From: CAYPPG01 sp964412555 | Lineage (GTDB): Bacteria > Hinthialibacterota > Hinthialibacteria > Hinthialibacterales > Hinthialibacteraceae | Direction: 5' to 3' | Assembly (NCBI GenBank): GCA_964412555.1 | Contig: CAYPPG010000002.1 | Span: 124,001-188,000, forward strand | DNA length: 64,000 nt | In this document: in pieces, positions 19,273 through 27,038 of the stretch | Numbering within the stretch: position 1 is the first letter of the stretch | Layout of the letters: each line of letters opens with the position of its first letter | Program-made: the position numbers and the translations under genes | Notes under the pieces: model-generated | Seen by the model: the letters and a program-made list of their open reading frames with translations, nothing else | Database searches by the model: none | What the model was told of the DNA's origin: nothing

Positions 19273-19986
19273 TCAAATTTCGTATAATTTTGCGCATTCG
19301 GGGCAATATCCATGCGTCAAGAATAAGGAATTATTTTTGAGAAAGTCTACAACCTCTTCCCAATTTCCACTGTCATTTTTGACTTTTCCACAATGCATAC
19401 AAATTGGCAGGCATTCCTGAAACCTGCGAATGAACCAATAAGAATCTTTTATGTGTTGAAGGGAAATGGATAATGTGGCGACTTGGTCTTTTAAACCGGA
19501 TTTTTCAGCAATGGCTTTGGCGGCTACCGATTTTTCTTTTTCGATGATTCTATTGAATTCCGCTAACTCTTGAATGAGCCTTTGGTTCTCCATGATTAGA
19601 TCAAAGTGCTCAACGGAATTACGCACCAAGTTTAACAATTCCGTTGAATCCCATGGTTTTGAGATGTAATGATAAATGCGGCCTTCATTGACTGCGTTGA
19701 TAACCGCTTCGATATCGGAATAGCCCGTGAAGAGAATTCGGATTGTTTCCGGACTGATGCGCGTGACACGAGACAACACTTCCACTCCCGTCGCTTTGGG
19801 CATCCGTTGATCGGTCATGATGGCGGCAATTTGTTCTCGCTCTAATAATTGGATGGCTTCATCGATATCTGTTGATGCAAATACATGAAATTCTTTTCGC
19901 AGAAGATCGGATAAACTTTCCAAAATATCCACTTCATCATCGATGATGAGTACTTTTTGGGTGTTCTTTTTTCCTGTTTCTATCAT
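19273..19986 (-). CDS. Response regulator with coiled coil and C-terminal Cys4/His motif
   Basis: 237 residues. The receiver domain (about 10-130) has acidic pocket D16-D17, phosphoacceptor D59 (IMTDQRMP), T87 (ILFTGYSD) and K110 (YISKPWD), closest to the RpfG-like receiver type. There is no DNA-binding or cyclic-di-GMP phosphodiesterase domain. Instead a coiled coil (about 130-180) leads to a small domain with C196-x2-C199 and H225-G-Y-C228-x2-C231. This CxxC...HGxCxxC module occurs at the end of PAS/kinase proteins and looks metal-binding or redox-active; its function is not known to me. It lies between the unknown 151-residue gene and the B12 protein, so output is probably by protein interaction. 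Confidence 0.9.
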   Translation of the reverse strand: MIETGKKNTQKVLIIDDEVDILESLSDLLRKEFHVFASTDIDEAIQLLEREQIAAIMTDQRMPKATGVEVLSRVTRISPETIRILFTGYSDIEAVINAVNEGRIYHYISKPWDSTELLNLVRNSVEHFDLIMENQRLIQELAEFNRIIEKEKSVAAKAIAEKSGLKDQVATLSISLQHIKDSYWFIRRFQECLPICMHCGKVKNDSGNWEEVVDFLKNNSLFLTHGYCPECAKLYEI

Positions 19987-20048
19987 AATTCTTACCTAGC
20001 GATTTTGTCATCCCTCTTTCAAGCAATGGTTTCAAAGTAAAAGAATAG

Positions 20049-20504
20049 TCAATTTGGATTATTTTGTATCTCATCGTCGGTCAGAGATACGAAAGCGGGT
20101 TGGTTGATAATCATCCAGTTATAAAAGGGATAAATCTGTTCAAAGGCAGTGGGGGATAATTCTTGTTTCAATATTTCCACCCACGTGTCCAATTGAGCCG
20201 GCCAATAGGCCAGGCGAAAGCCGTGGGAACGATAGGCTCGAAAGACCCATAAAACCGTATCCACCAAAATGACCGGATTATAACCAAGAAAAACCGATTC
20301 CATAAATCGGGCATGGTTACGGTGATTGTCTTCCATCATTGTTTGATTGCCTTCCCCGAGCAACATGACGAGATCCTCACGCGCGGTCATTCGGCGATTG
20401 ATTTCCGCGGCTAATGCATCTCTTTTCGAGGCGTATTCCTCAGCGATTTCTTTTAAAGGCTGTTTCAATTTCATCGCGGATTGTATGAGTTCTTCGCGGG
20501 TCAT
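20049..20504 (-). CDS. Unknown helical protein in the B12 signalling operon
   Basis: 151 residues if started at the ATG at 20504, which has GGAG upstream; a TTG at 20555 would extend it by 17 residues. Family not recognised. The sequence is predicted all-helical, with a charged N-terminal half (LKEIAEEYASKRDALAAEIN) and an aromatic-rich second half (NHARFMESVFLGYNP, WVFRAYRSHGF, FYNWMIINQPAF). Conserved-looking His, Arg and Trp residues suggest a ligand pocket or a protein interface, not a membrane segment. Its position between kinase and response regulator on the same strand, with gaps of 79 and 62 bases, implies it is part of the same signalling unit, perhaps as an additional sensor or adaptor. 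Confidence 0.7.
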   Translation of the reverse strand: MTREELIQSAMKLKQPLKEIAEEYASKRDALAAEINRRMTAREDLVMLLGEGNQTMMEDNHRNHARFMESVFLGYNPVILVDTVLWVFRAYRSHGFRLAYWPAQLDTWVEILKQELSPTAFEQIYPFYNWMIINQPAFVSLTDDEIQNNPN

Positions 20505-20583
20505 TTTATAAGCAACACTCCCTTTTTCCGTCGATGTATTGTAACGCAGAATCAACGAAAAGCATACGATTCATTCACTGAAT

Positions 20584-21882
20584 TCATAAGCTACTTTTTT
20601 CTTGATAAGTTGGGAATTGTATAATAAATGTTGTACCGCCTTTCGGCGGTGTGTCAATCCGGATCTCTCCCTGGTGCGAGTGTACTATTTGGTGAGCGAT
20701 ACTTAATCCCAGTCCGGTTCCACTGCCGACAGGTTTCGTGGTAAAAAATGGTTCAAAGACTTTCCAATGAAGTTCTTCAGGAATTCCCGGACCGTGATCT
20801 TCAATTCGAATGATCGCATTGGTGGCTTCTTTGCGGGTGCTTACACGAACAATTTCATCCGAGGGACTGGCTTGGATAGCATTGGCTATGATATTGCTCA
20901 CTGCCTGATTGAGCGCGCCCGGTGAGCAATATACCGGTTCCGACAGTTGATAATCGGTTTCAATTTGAACGTGGTGTTTTTTGATGAGAGGAGTCAAAAA
21001 AAGGATTGTCGCTTCGATGCCCTCAGTAATAGAACACCATTTGAAATCTCCCTCATCGAGACGAGAAAAGTTTCGCAAGTTTGTCACAATTTCTTTTACG
21101 CGATCCAAACCTTTCAAATTTGCGTGGAGTTTTTTGGGGATATTTTGAATAAGGTATTCAAGATCGATCTCATCGGCTTTTGTTGAAATAATGTGATTGA
21201 TATTGGAGGAGAGCGTAGAAATTTGTAGTAATGACTCTTCAATTGAATGAATGAAACCTAACAAATCCTCAAAGTCACGTTGTAATGATTCTTGATTGTT
21301 CTTAACGAAAGCGATAGGATTATTGATTTCATGTGCGATCCCAGCTGTCATTTGACCTAGAGAGGCCATCTTTTCTTGATGGATGAGCATTGTTTGTGCT
21401 TGTTTCAATTCAGTCAGTGTTTTTTCCAAAGCGCGCTTTTTTTTGACATTTTCCCGTGTTAATAGTGCCAATTCATTGTTCAGGCGAAGCAGTTCTTCTT
21501 CCAGCATGGTTTCGTGTTTTTTCGGAATCTCCCCGATAATGGTAAAATGGTCGGATTGTATGTCGAGTATGCAATCCAGGGTAAAAGGAATGTGATCGGC
21601 GTTGACGAAATTAAGGAGGATCCTCTCTGTATTGTTTTCTCCTTCCTGAATTCGTTGCCGTATAAGGCTTGAATCGGAATCTGTCAAAAAAGTCCAGAGA
21701 TTTTGTTTGTTTTGTATGGGATTCGACTGTTTCAACAATGAAAGAAAAGCATCATTACAGAAGCGAATGGTTCCCTCATTTTCCACAAGGAGTAGAAAAA
21801 TGGTTTTCGCATTCAAGATAAATTGCCCAAGAAGGTTAGCGGAATCGGTGATTATTTCTTCGATTGTTCGTTTGGAATTCAT
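20584..21882 (-). CDS. PAS-domain sensor histidine kinase (cytoplasmic)
   Basis: 432 residues without membrane spans. A PAS-like domain (about 20-120) precedes a coiled coil (LLRLNNELALLTRENVKKKR). The HisKA dimerisation domain has phosphoacceptor H184 (LGQMTAGIAHEINNP), and the catalytic ATPase domain has the N box (NIIANAIQAS), G1 (DHGPGIP) and G2 (GSGTGLGLSIA). This is the cytosolic class of kinases with an extended linker between H box and N box. As the first gene of the operon with the B12-binding protein and response regulator, it is the likely phosphodonor for D59 of that regulator. No heme, flavin or metal ligand was obvious in the PAS domain. Confidence 0.95.
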   Translation of the reverse strand: MNSKRTIEEIITDSANLLGQFILNAKTIFLLLVENEGTIRFCNDAFLSLLKQSNPIQNKQNLWTFLTDSDSSLIRQRIQEGENNTERILLNFVNADHIPFTLDCILDIQSDHFTIIGEIPKKHETMLEEELLRLNNELALLTRENVKKKRALEKTLTELKQAQTMLIHQEKMASLGQMTAGIAHEINNPIAFVKNNQESLQRDFEDLLGFIHSIEESLLQISTLSSNINHIISTKADEIDLEYLIQNIPKKLHANLKGLDRVKEIVTNLRNFSRLDEGDFKWCSITEGIEATILFLTPLIKKHHVQIETDYQLSEPVYCSPGALNQAVSNIIANAIQASPSDEIVRVSTRKEATNAIIRIEDHGPGIPEELHWKVFEPFFTTKPVGSGTGLGLSIAHQIVHSHQGEIRIDTPPKGGTTFIIQFPTYQEKSSL

Positions 21883-22027
21883 GACGTCAATAGGTACGGA
21901 TGAATCGATACCTTCCCTTGTATTTTACCTTTTTGTATTCTTCACTGTATGAAATGGAATCGATCTTTGCAAGGTGCGAAAAGGAAACTTCATCGATCCA
22001 AAATCTGAATGCCCGGAAGATATGATT

Positions 22028-22534
22028 ATGATGGAATTCAATAGTTCAATTCCGGAAAGCGAATTATTGGTTTGTGAGAAAGGCCGGATTCTCATGCGTC
22101 AAGGGGAGTACGGGAATTTTGCCTATTTGTTGATCAAGGGACGACTCCAGATCCAGCGAAAGGCGGAGGATGAGCAGTTGATCATTGGGGATGTCGTTCC
22201 CTATGATCTTGTCGGTGAATTGTCAATTCTTGGCGATATGCCTCGTTGCGCGACAGTAACTGTGATCGAGGATTCAAGGCTTTTGAAAATCAACAAAAGC
22301 CGTTTGAAGACGATTATCCGCCGGTATCCGGATATTGCCGAAATCGTAATCAGGATTCTTTGTAAGCGTATTGAATTCAATGCGGAAAAGGTAGTTGAAT
22401 CCTATATTGCGAGCAAGAATCCCGCCCGTGACGAATATCGTCAAGATCCGGAGTTGATTCCGAATATGGGGGATGAATTCAATCTTCAACTGAATCGAAT
22501 TGTCGCGATGGAAAAAAGAGAAGAGCAAAAATAA
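22028..22534 (+). CDS. Cyclic nucleotide-binding (CAP-type) domain protein without HTH
   Basis: About 168 residues. A single cNMP-binding beta-roll (GRILMRQGEYGNFAYLLIKGRLQI ... DLVGELSILGDMPRCATVTV) is followed by a helical tail. There is no helix-turn-helix domain, so this is a signalling protein rather than a CRP-type transcription factor. The phosphate-binding cassette reads GELSILGDMPRCATV, with the arginine-containing PRxAT-like pattern retained. ATG 22028 has GGAAGA seven bases upstream; a GTG at 21974 would add 18 residues. Divergent from the histidine kinase operon and possibly sharing its promoter region. Confidence 0.85.
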   Translation: MMEFNSSIPESELLVCEKGRILMRQGEYGNFAYLLIKGRLQIQRKAEDEQLIIGDVVPYDLVGELSILGDMPRCATVTVIEDSRLLKINKSRLKTIIRRYPDIAEIVIRILCKRIEFNAEKVVESYIASKNPARDEYRQDPELIPNMGDEFNLQLNRIVAMEKREEQK

Positions 22535-22635
22535 TTGATTGAATATTACTCTCCTACTGAAATATTTCTTTCCCTTCAACGTATTGATAGTAACCAACAA
22601 GCAAGACTTGAGAGTTTTTGCGCGGAGAGAAGACC

Positions 22636-23166
22636 ATGATCAAAAGAATCAAAAAACTATTTCGGCTGGCATTTTTTCTGTGTATTTTCTTTTTGATAAG
22701 CGCGGTAGTCGTATTTGCCGTTTCTATTGCACCCATTTGGGGAAATGCAGTCGTATGTGTTGAAGTTCATTCACACCATGGCGATCATGTGGACATTTCT
22801 GTTCCACTATCATTGATCGATACTGTAATAGAGGTTATGCCGAAGGAACTGCGCCACTTGTGCCGTGATTTAGACGTCGATGGCGGAGAGATTGCAAAGG
22901 AACTGATAAAAATGGAGGGGCAAGACTTGGTGAGAATCAAAGGGGAGGATCATGTGCGAGTCTATGTCACGAATGCGATGTCTTCTCAAGGATTTGTCAA
23001 AGTCCATGTAAGGGAAGGTGGAAGACACGGTCATAATGTACATGTTTGGATTCCACGAGGATTCGTTTCATTTTCCGGAAAGATTATAAAAATGCTCGGT
23101 CTGGCCGATAAATATATCGAACTCCCCCCGGAAATCAAAAATTTGCACGTCGTTGAAGAGGCCTAA
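22636..23166 (+). CDS. Small membrane-anchored protein of unknown function
   Basis: 176 residues. ATG 22636 is preceded by GGAGAG with good spacing; an in-frame TTG at 22618 would include the ribosome-binding site. One N-terminal hydrophobic segment (LAFFLCIFFLISAVVVFAVSIA) anchors an extracytoplasmic domain rich in His and Val (VEVHSHHGDHVDISVP, GGRHGHNVHVWIPRG). The His-rich strands could bind a metal, but no family was recognised. It follows the cNMP-binding protein on the same strand by 101 bases and ends two bases before the pseudopilin stop on the other strand. Confidence 0.65.
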   Translation: MIKRIKKLFRLAFFLCIFFLISAVVVFAVSIAPIWGNAVVCVEVHSHHGDHVDISVPLSLIDTVIEVMPKELRHLCRDLDVDGGEIAKELIKMEGQDLVRIKGEDHVRVYVTNAMSSQGFVKVHVREGGRHGHNVHVWIPRGFVSFSGKIIKMLGLADKYIELPPEIKNLHVVEEA

Positions 23167-23168
23167 CT

Positions 23169-23735
23169 TTAATAGATTGTTCCTCCCGGCCCTAAATAAG
23201 CAATAACACCATTGCTCATCAGTCCGTTTGAAATATTGAAATAATTCACATATGAGGCATGAGCTAGAGACCAGTCCAGTGCAGGACCTGGACTTCGGAC
23301 GGTGTATTCGTACGATTTCCCGTAGACATCCAATGTATGACCGCTCCGGCTCGAATCATCATAAACATACCCACCATCCCAAATAGAAGCGAGGGATGAG
23401 TTGATTTGTTGTGGTGTGGCGGTTTGGAAAGGATCGATTGGTATCGAAGACATATAGGCGACGGGTGTCGTCAGCACGTGAAATCGATAGGTATGTTTTT
23501 CCCACCATTTCGTCCCTCCCCAAAAACCTTCCCCGCCAGGATATACGTTGTTATCGATTCGATACATTTCAAGGGCGTTGCTGAGTGAACGAAGGTCGGA
23601 ATAAACCCGGCTCAATTTTGCCTTGATTTGGGCATTGATGAAGTTGGGAACAGCAATGGCGGCCAAAATGCCGATGATCGCAACCACAATCAATAATTCA
23701 ATAAGTGTGAATCCTCGATTCCTAGTCTGTTTCAT
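23169..23735 (-). CDS. Type II secretion-type pseudopilin (GspG-like)
   Basis: 188 residues with a textbook class III signal: a short positive leader, MKQTRNRG, cleaved by prepilin peptidase before FTLIELLIVVAIIGILAAIA. It has Glu at +5 and the VPNFINAQIKAK continuation of the G subtype. The globular part is Tyr/Pro/Gly-rich (NNVYPGGEGFWGG, GGYVYDDSSRSG), matching the large group of single pseudopilin genes scattered through genomes of uncultivated phyla. No assembly genes are adjacent; the secretin at 1.4 kb and the unusual pseudopilin at 33.0 kb are possible partners. AAGGAAAA precedes the ATG. Confidence 0.93.
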   Translation of the reverse strand: MKQTRNRGFTLIELLIVVAIIGILAAIAVPNFINAQIKAKLSRVYSDLRSLSNALEMYRIDNNVYPGGEGFWGGTKWWEKHTYRFHVLTTPVAYMSSIPIDPFQTATPQQINSSLASIWDGGYVYDDSSRSGHTLDVYGKSYEYTVRSPGPALDWSLAHASYVNYFNISNGLMSNGVIAYLGPGGTIY

Positions 23736-24020
23736 GACTTTTTTTCCTTATTATCTTACTGCAAGTGAAAAAAATTACTTCTGGTAATATTCGCTTGATC
23801 GGTATATGGTGTATATGAACTTATTCCGAAACGAATTTGAATGCAAGAGGAAGCAAGGGATAGAAATTATGAATTTGGAGGATTTTCATGCGAAAACAGG
23901 AACTGGCATCTATCGGATGCAAACTCATGGCTGTTTTTAGGAAGTGATGGATTGGTTGGGATTGTGCGGAAATTTCGGGGATGGAAGTACGAATAATCAT
24001 GTGTTTTTTCAAATTGGCAC

Positions 24021-25067
24021 TTATTTTTTTAGAAAGGGCTGAATTTCTTGAATATTTTCCACGGTACGCAACGCAATTTCAATTTCTTTTAACTTCTGAA
24101 TGTCTTCTGTGTTATCAATGTGAGGGAAGAGAAATGTACTATCAGTACCAAATTTCAATTCCAAAGCAAGTTTGATTCCTTCCTGTAAACCCTCGATTTT
24201 TCCTACCTCTCGTCCTTGTTCAAGACCTTGTTCAATGCCTTGTTCAAGACCTTGTTCAAGACCTTCTTTCAATCCCCTTATTCTTCCTTCTTCCCGCCAT
24301 TGTTCTGCTATTGTTGGCATGATTTGCTCTCCTTCACTTCCCAAAGCATTAATGATGCCTTGATGAATATTTTCCTCTTTCACATTTTCAGTTGCATTGC
24401 AAACATATTTTAATGCGGTTTCAAGAAATTCCAATGCAGTTTGCTTGTTTTTTAGTTCCCGTAGCAGTTTACAAATGTTTTCAAATCGTTTGCCGATATC
24501 TTCGCTGTAAATGTTTTTGAGTAACAGTAAAGCCACTCTTGTGATGATTTTTCCTTTGACTTCATCATCATCGAACCGAGAAAGATCGTTCAATTCGAAC
24601 AAGAATTCAGGGATATATGATTTCAGTTCTTTCGGTCCGTAAAAAAGGCTGGAAAAGAATGGCTTGATATTCCAGTTTTCTTTTCCGTGATAAATGACCA
24701 TGGGAATGATGATGGGAAAAGAGTTTGTCTCACTCTGTTTCCGGATTTGTTCCCATATTCTAATCATGTATTTCAATAATTGAAAAGCGATGAGCGGTTC
24801 CGGATGACTCTTGTGTTCAAACAGGAAATAAATGAAAACGGAGTTCTCATCTTTTGTTTTGAGTTTGTATAGAAGATCGGAATGATATTCACGAAGTTCA
24901 TGATCGATGAATGAATCTTTACTGATTTCTAAAGAATTGAAGTCAAGACAGGCTTGAATTTGTGGAGATAAGAGTTGTGTGAGATGGTCTTGGACCACTT
25001 CTTTTCGAGAATATACGTTCTTGAAAAAGTGGTCATGTGGATTGGATATCTCGGAAGTTGTATCCAT
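24021..25067 (-). CDS. Rpn-family recombination-promoting nuclease
   Basis: 348 residues of the RpnA-D/COG5464 ('transposase_31') family. The PD-(D/E)XK nuclease core is complete: HDHFFKNVYSRKE at the N-terminus, Asp in YHSDLLYKLK, and Glu-x-Lys in FLFEHKSHPEP, followed by LLKYMIRIWEQ and IIIPMVIYHGK. The C-terminal tail (MPTIAEQWREEGRIRGLKEG) runs into a GLEQG repeat linker encoded by 12-base DNA repeats. E. coli homologues are DNA endonucleases that promote RecA-independent recombination. The gene seems intact and stands alone between a pseudopilin and aspS. Confidence 0.9.
   Translation of the reverse strand: MDTTSEISNPHDHFFKNVYSRKEVVQDHLTQLLSPQIQACLDFNSLEISKDSFIDHELREYHSDLLYKLKTKDENSVFIYFLFEHKSHPEPLIAFQLLKYMIRIWEQIRKQSETNSFPIIIPMVIYHGKENWNIKPFFSSLFYGPKELKSYIPEFLFELNDLSRFDDDEVKGKIITRVALLLLKNIYSEDIGKRFENICKLLRELKNKQTALEFLETALKYVCNATENVKEENIHQGIINALGSEGEQIMPTIAEQWREEGRIRGLKEGLEQGLEQGIEQGLEQGREVGKIEGLQEGIKLALELKFGTDSTFLFPHIDNTEDIQKLKEIEIALRTVENIQEIQPFLKK
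24214..24261. repeat. 12-bp tandem repeat in the Rpn gene
   Basis: Four units of CCTTGTTCAAGA on the plus strand, the second with two changes, encode the GLEQ/GIEQ linker. A degenerate fifth unit follows. Same arrangement, with unrelated unit sequence, as in the Rpn/DUF4351 gene at 14 kb. Confidence 0.85.
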
Positions 25068-25094
25068 GATCTTTTGTTATGGTCATTTTCTCAA

Positions 25095-26861
25095 CTAAAG
25101 TTTCTTTCTAATACCTAATTCTTTCAGCTGATCGTCATCAACTCCCGAAGGTGCTCCTTCCATAATGGCTTGGGCGCGTTGGTTTTTTGGAAATGCGATG
25201 ACTTCGCGAATATTGGGGACGCCCATCAGCAACATGATCAAGCGGTCATACCCAAAGGCGATCCCCCCGTGCGGCGGGGCACCGAAGCGGAAGGCGTCCA
25301 ATAAAAACCCGAAACGTTCCTGAGCGGTTTCTTCACTGAGACCAATAGCGTTGAACATTCGGCTTTGCACATCGCGGCGATGAATCCTGATGCTCCCGCC
25401 CCCGAGTTCGATACCGTTGAGTACCAAATCGTAAGCTTGGGCGTGAACGCGAAACGGATCCGTTTCCAGATATTCCAGGTCTTCCGGAGTTGGAGAAGTG
25501 AATGGATGATGGCTCGGTGTCGGATTTCCATCATCATCTTTTTCGAACAAAGGCCAGTTGACGATCCATAAGAATTTGTCCTCCGCCGGATCATATAGTT
25601 TTTGCCGTTTCCCGATCAGCAGACGCAAATGAGCCAAACTTGCATAGACGATTTCTTTTTCATCTGCTACAAAGAGCAGCAAATCTCCCGGTTCAGCGGA
25701 AAAACGTTCGATTAGAGCGTTCTGTTGGCCTTCGGAGAAAAATTTCACGATATTGGATTCAAGGCCTTTTTCCGTGCATTTCATCCATGACAATCCTTTG
25801 GCACCGTAAATGGCCGCTTCGGAAGTCAGGTCATCGATCTCTTTTCGGCTGAATGCGCTTCCTCCTTTAACGCAGATCCCGGAGATTTTTCCGCCCGATT
25901 CGATGATGGAACGAAACACTTTGAATTCGGAATCTTGAGCAATATCGCCAATATCTTTGAGTTCCAATCCGAAACGGATGTCTGGCCGGTCGCATCCGAA
26001 CCGTTCCATCGCTTCGTCATAGGGCATTCTCAAGAAGGGAGTTTCAATTTCAACGCCCTTCATTTCTTTCCAAATTGCTTTCATTAGTCCTTCCATCGTG
26101 ACATAGATGTCTTCCGGAGTGATGAACGACATTTCGACGTCGATTTGGGTGAATTCCGGCTGACGGTCGGCCCGTTGATCTTCATCCCGGTAACATTTCA
26201 CAATCTGGAAATACCGGTCCAATCCAGCGATCATGCACAGCTGTTTGTAAATCTGAGGAGATTGGGGCAGCGCATAAAATTCACCTGGTGAAATTCGGCT
26301 TGGAACGAGAAAATCACGAGCGCCTTCCGGGGTGGATTTGCTCAATACCGGAGTTTCCACTTCGATGAATCCGTTTTCGAAGAAATAATTGCGTACAACA
26401 TTGTAACATTTGCTACGATATAGTATCGCATCGCGCATCGTGGGGCGCCGCATATCCAAATACCTGTATTTCAATCGAACATCTTCTCCCACATCCACAT
26501 GATCGGATATGGGGAAGGGAGGAGTTTCGGATTCGCTGAACACGGTGAGTTCCTGTACCACCACTTCGACGTCACCGGTTGCATAATTCGGATTTTTCGT
26601 TCCTTCCGGACGCTCGCGCACATAACCTGTAATCCCAATAACATACTCACTGCGCAGCATGTCGGCGCGGGTATGCAATTTCTTATTCATTTTCGGATCA
26701 AAGACCAGCTGAGCGTGTCCTGTCCGGTCGCGTACATCGATAAATACGACACCACCGTGATCGCGCCAATGCCATACCCATCCGCACAAGGTTACGGTTT
26801 CCTCAATGTGATGTGATCTTAAATCTCCACAATAGTACGTTCTTTTCATGGTCTCTCTCAT
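25095..26861 (-). CDS. aspS: Aspartyl-tRNA synthetase (bacterial type)
   Basis: Class II synthetase charging tRNA-Asp; 588 residues, the usual bacterial length. The N-terminal OB-fold anticodon-binding domain (VTLCGWVWHWRDHGGVVFIDVRDRTG) leads to catalytic motif 1, motif 2 (CYRDEDQRADRQPEFTQID) and motif 3 (GGIAFGYDRLIMLLMG). A GAD insertion domain (about 290-410) marks the bacterial form. The start may be the ATG at 26861 or the one four codons later at 26849 (MKRTYYCGDLR), which matches the usual N-terminus. No gatCAB genes lie in the window, so whether it also charges tRNA-Asn cannot be judged. Confidence 0.97.
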   Translation of the reverse strand: MRETMKRTYYCGDLRSHHIEETVTLCGWVWHWRDHGGVVFIDVRDRTGHAQLVFDPKMNKKLHTRADMLRSEYVIGITGYVRERPEGTKNPNYATGDVEVVVQELTVFSESETPPFPISDHVDVGEDVRLKYRYLDMRRPTMRDAILYRSKCYNVVRNYFFENGFIEVETPVLSKSTPEGARDFLVPSRISPGEFYALPQSPQIYKQLCMIAGLDRYFQIVKCYRDEDQRADRQPEFTQIDVEMSFITPEDIYVTMEGLMKAIWKEMKGVEIETPFLRMPYDEAMERFGCDRPDIRFGLELKDIGDIAQDSEFKVFRSIIESGGKISGICVKGGSAFSRKEIDDLTSEAAIYGAKGLSWMKCTEKGLESNIVKFFSEGQQNALIERFSAEPGDLLLFVADEKEIVYASLAHLRLLIGKRQKLYDPAEDKFLWIVNWPLFEKDDDGNPTPSHHPFTSPTPEDLEYLETDPFRVHAQAYDLVLNGIELGGGSIRIHRRDVQSRMFNAIGLSEETAQERFGFLLDAFRFGAPPHGGIAFGYDRLIMLLMGVPNIREVIAFPKNQRAQAIMEGAPSGVDDDQLKELGIRKKL

Positions 26862-27038
26862 TTAATTTCCGGAAGACAACAGCTTTACTTCGTTTCTTCC
26901 TTAGGTTACTTTTTGTTTCAATTTTGCTTGGATTGAAAGGGGATATCTCCATTCGGTTATGGGGCGAATGGATAGCAAAAATACACTATACTCTCATTTA
27001 AGGAAGGGGCGAAGGAGTATCTAAGGAGTATTTATTGT

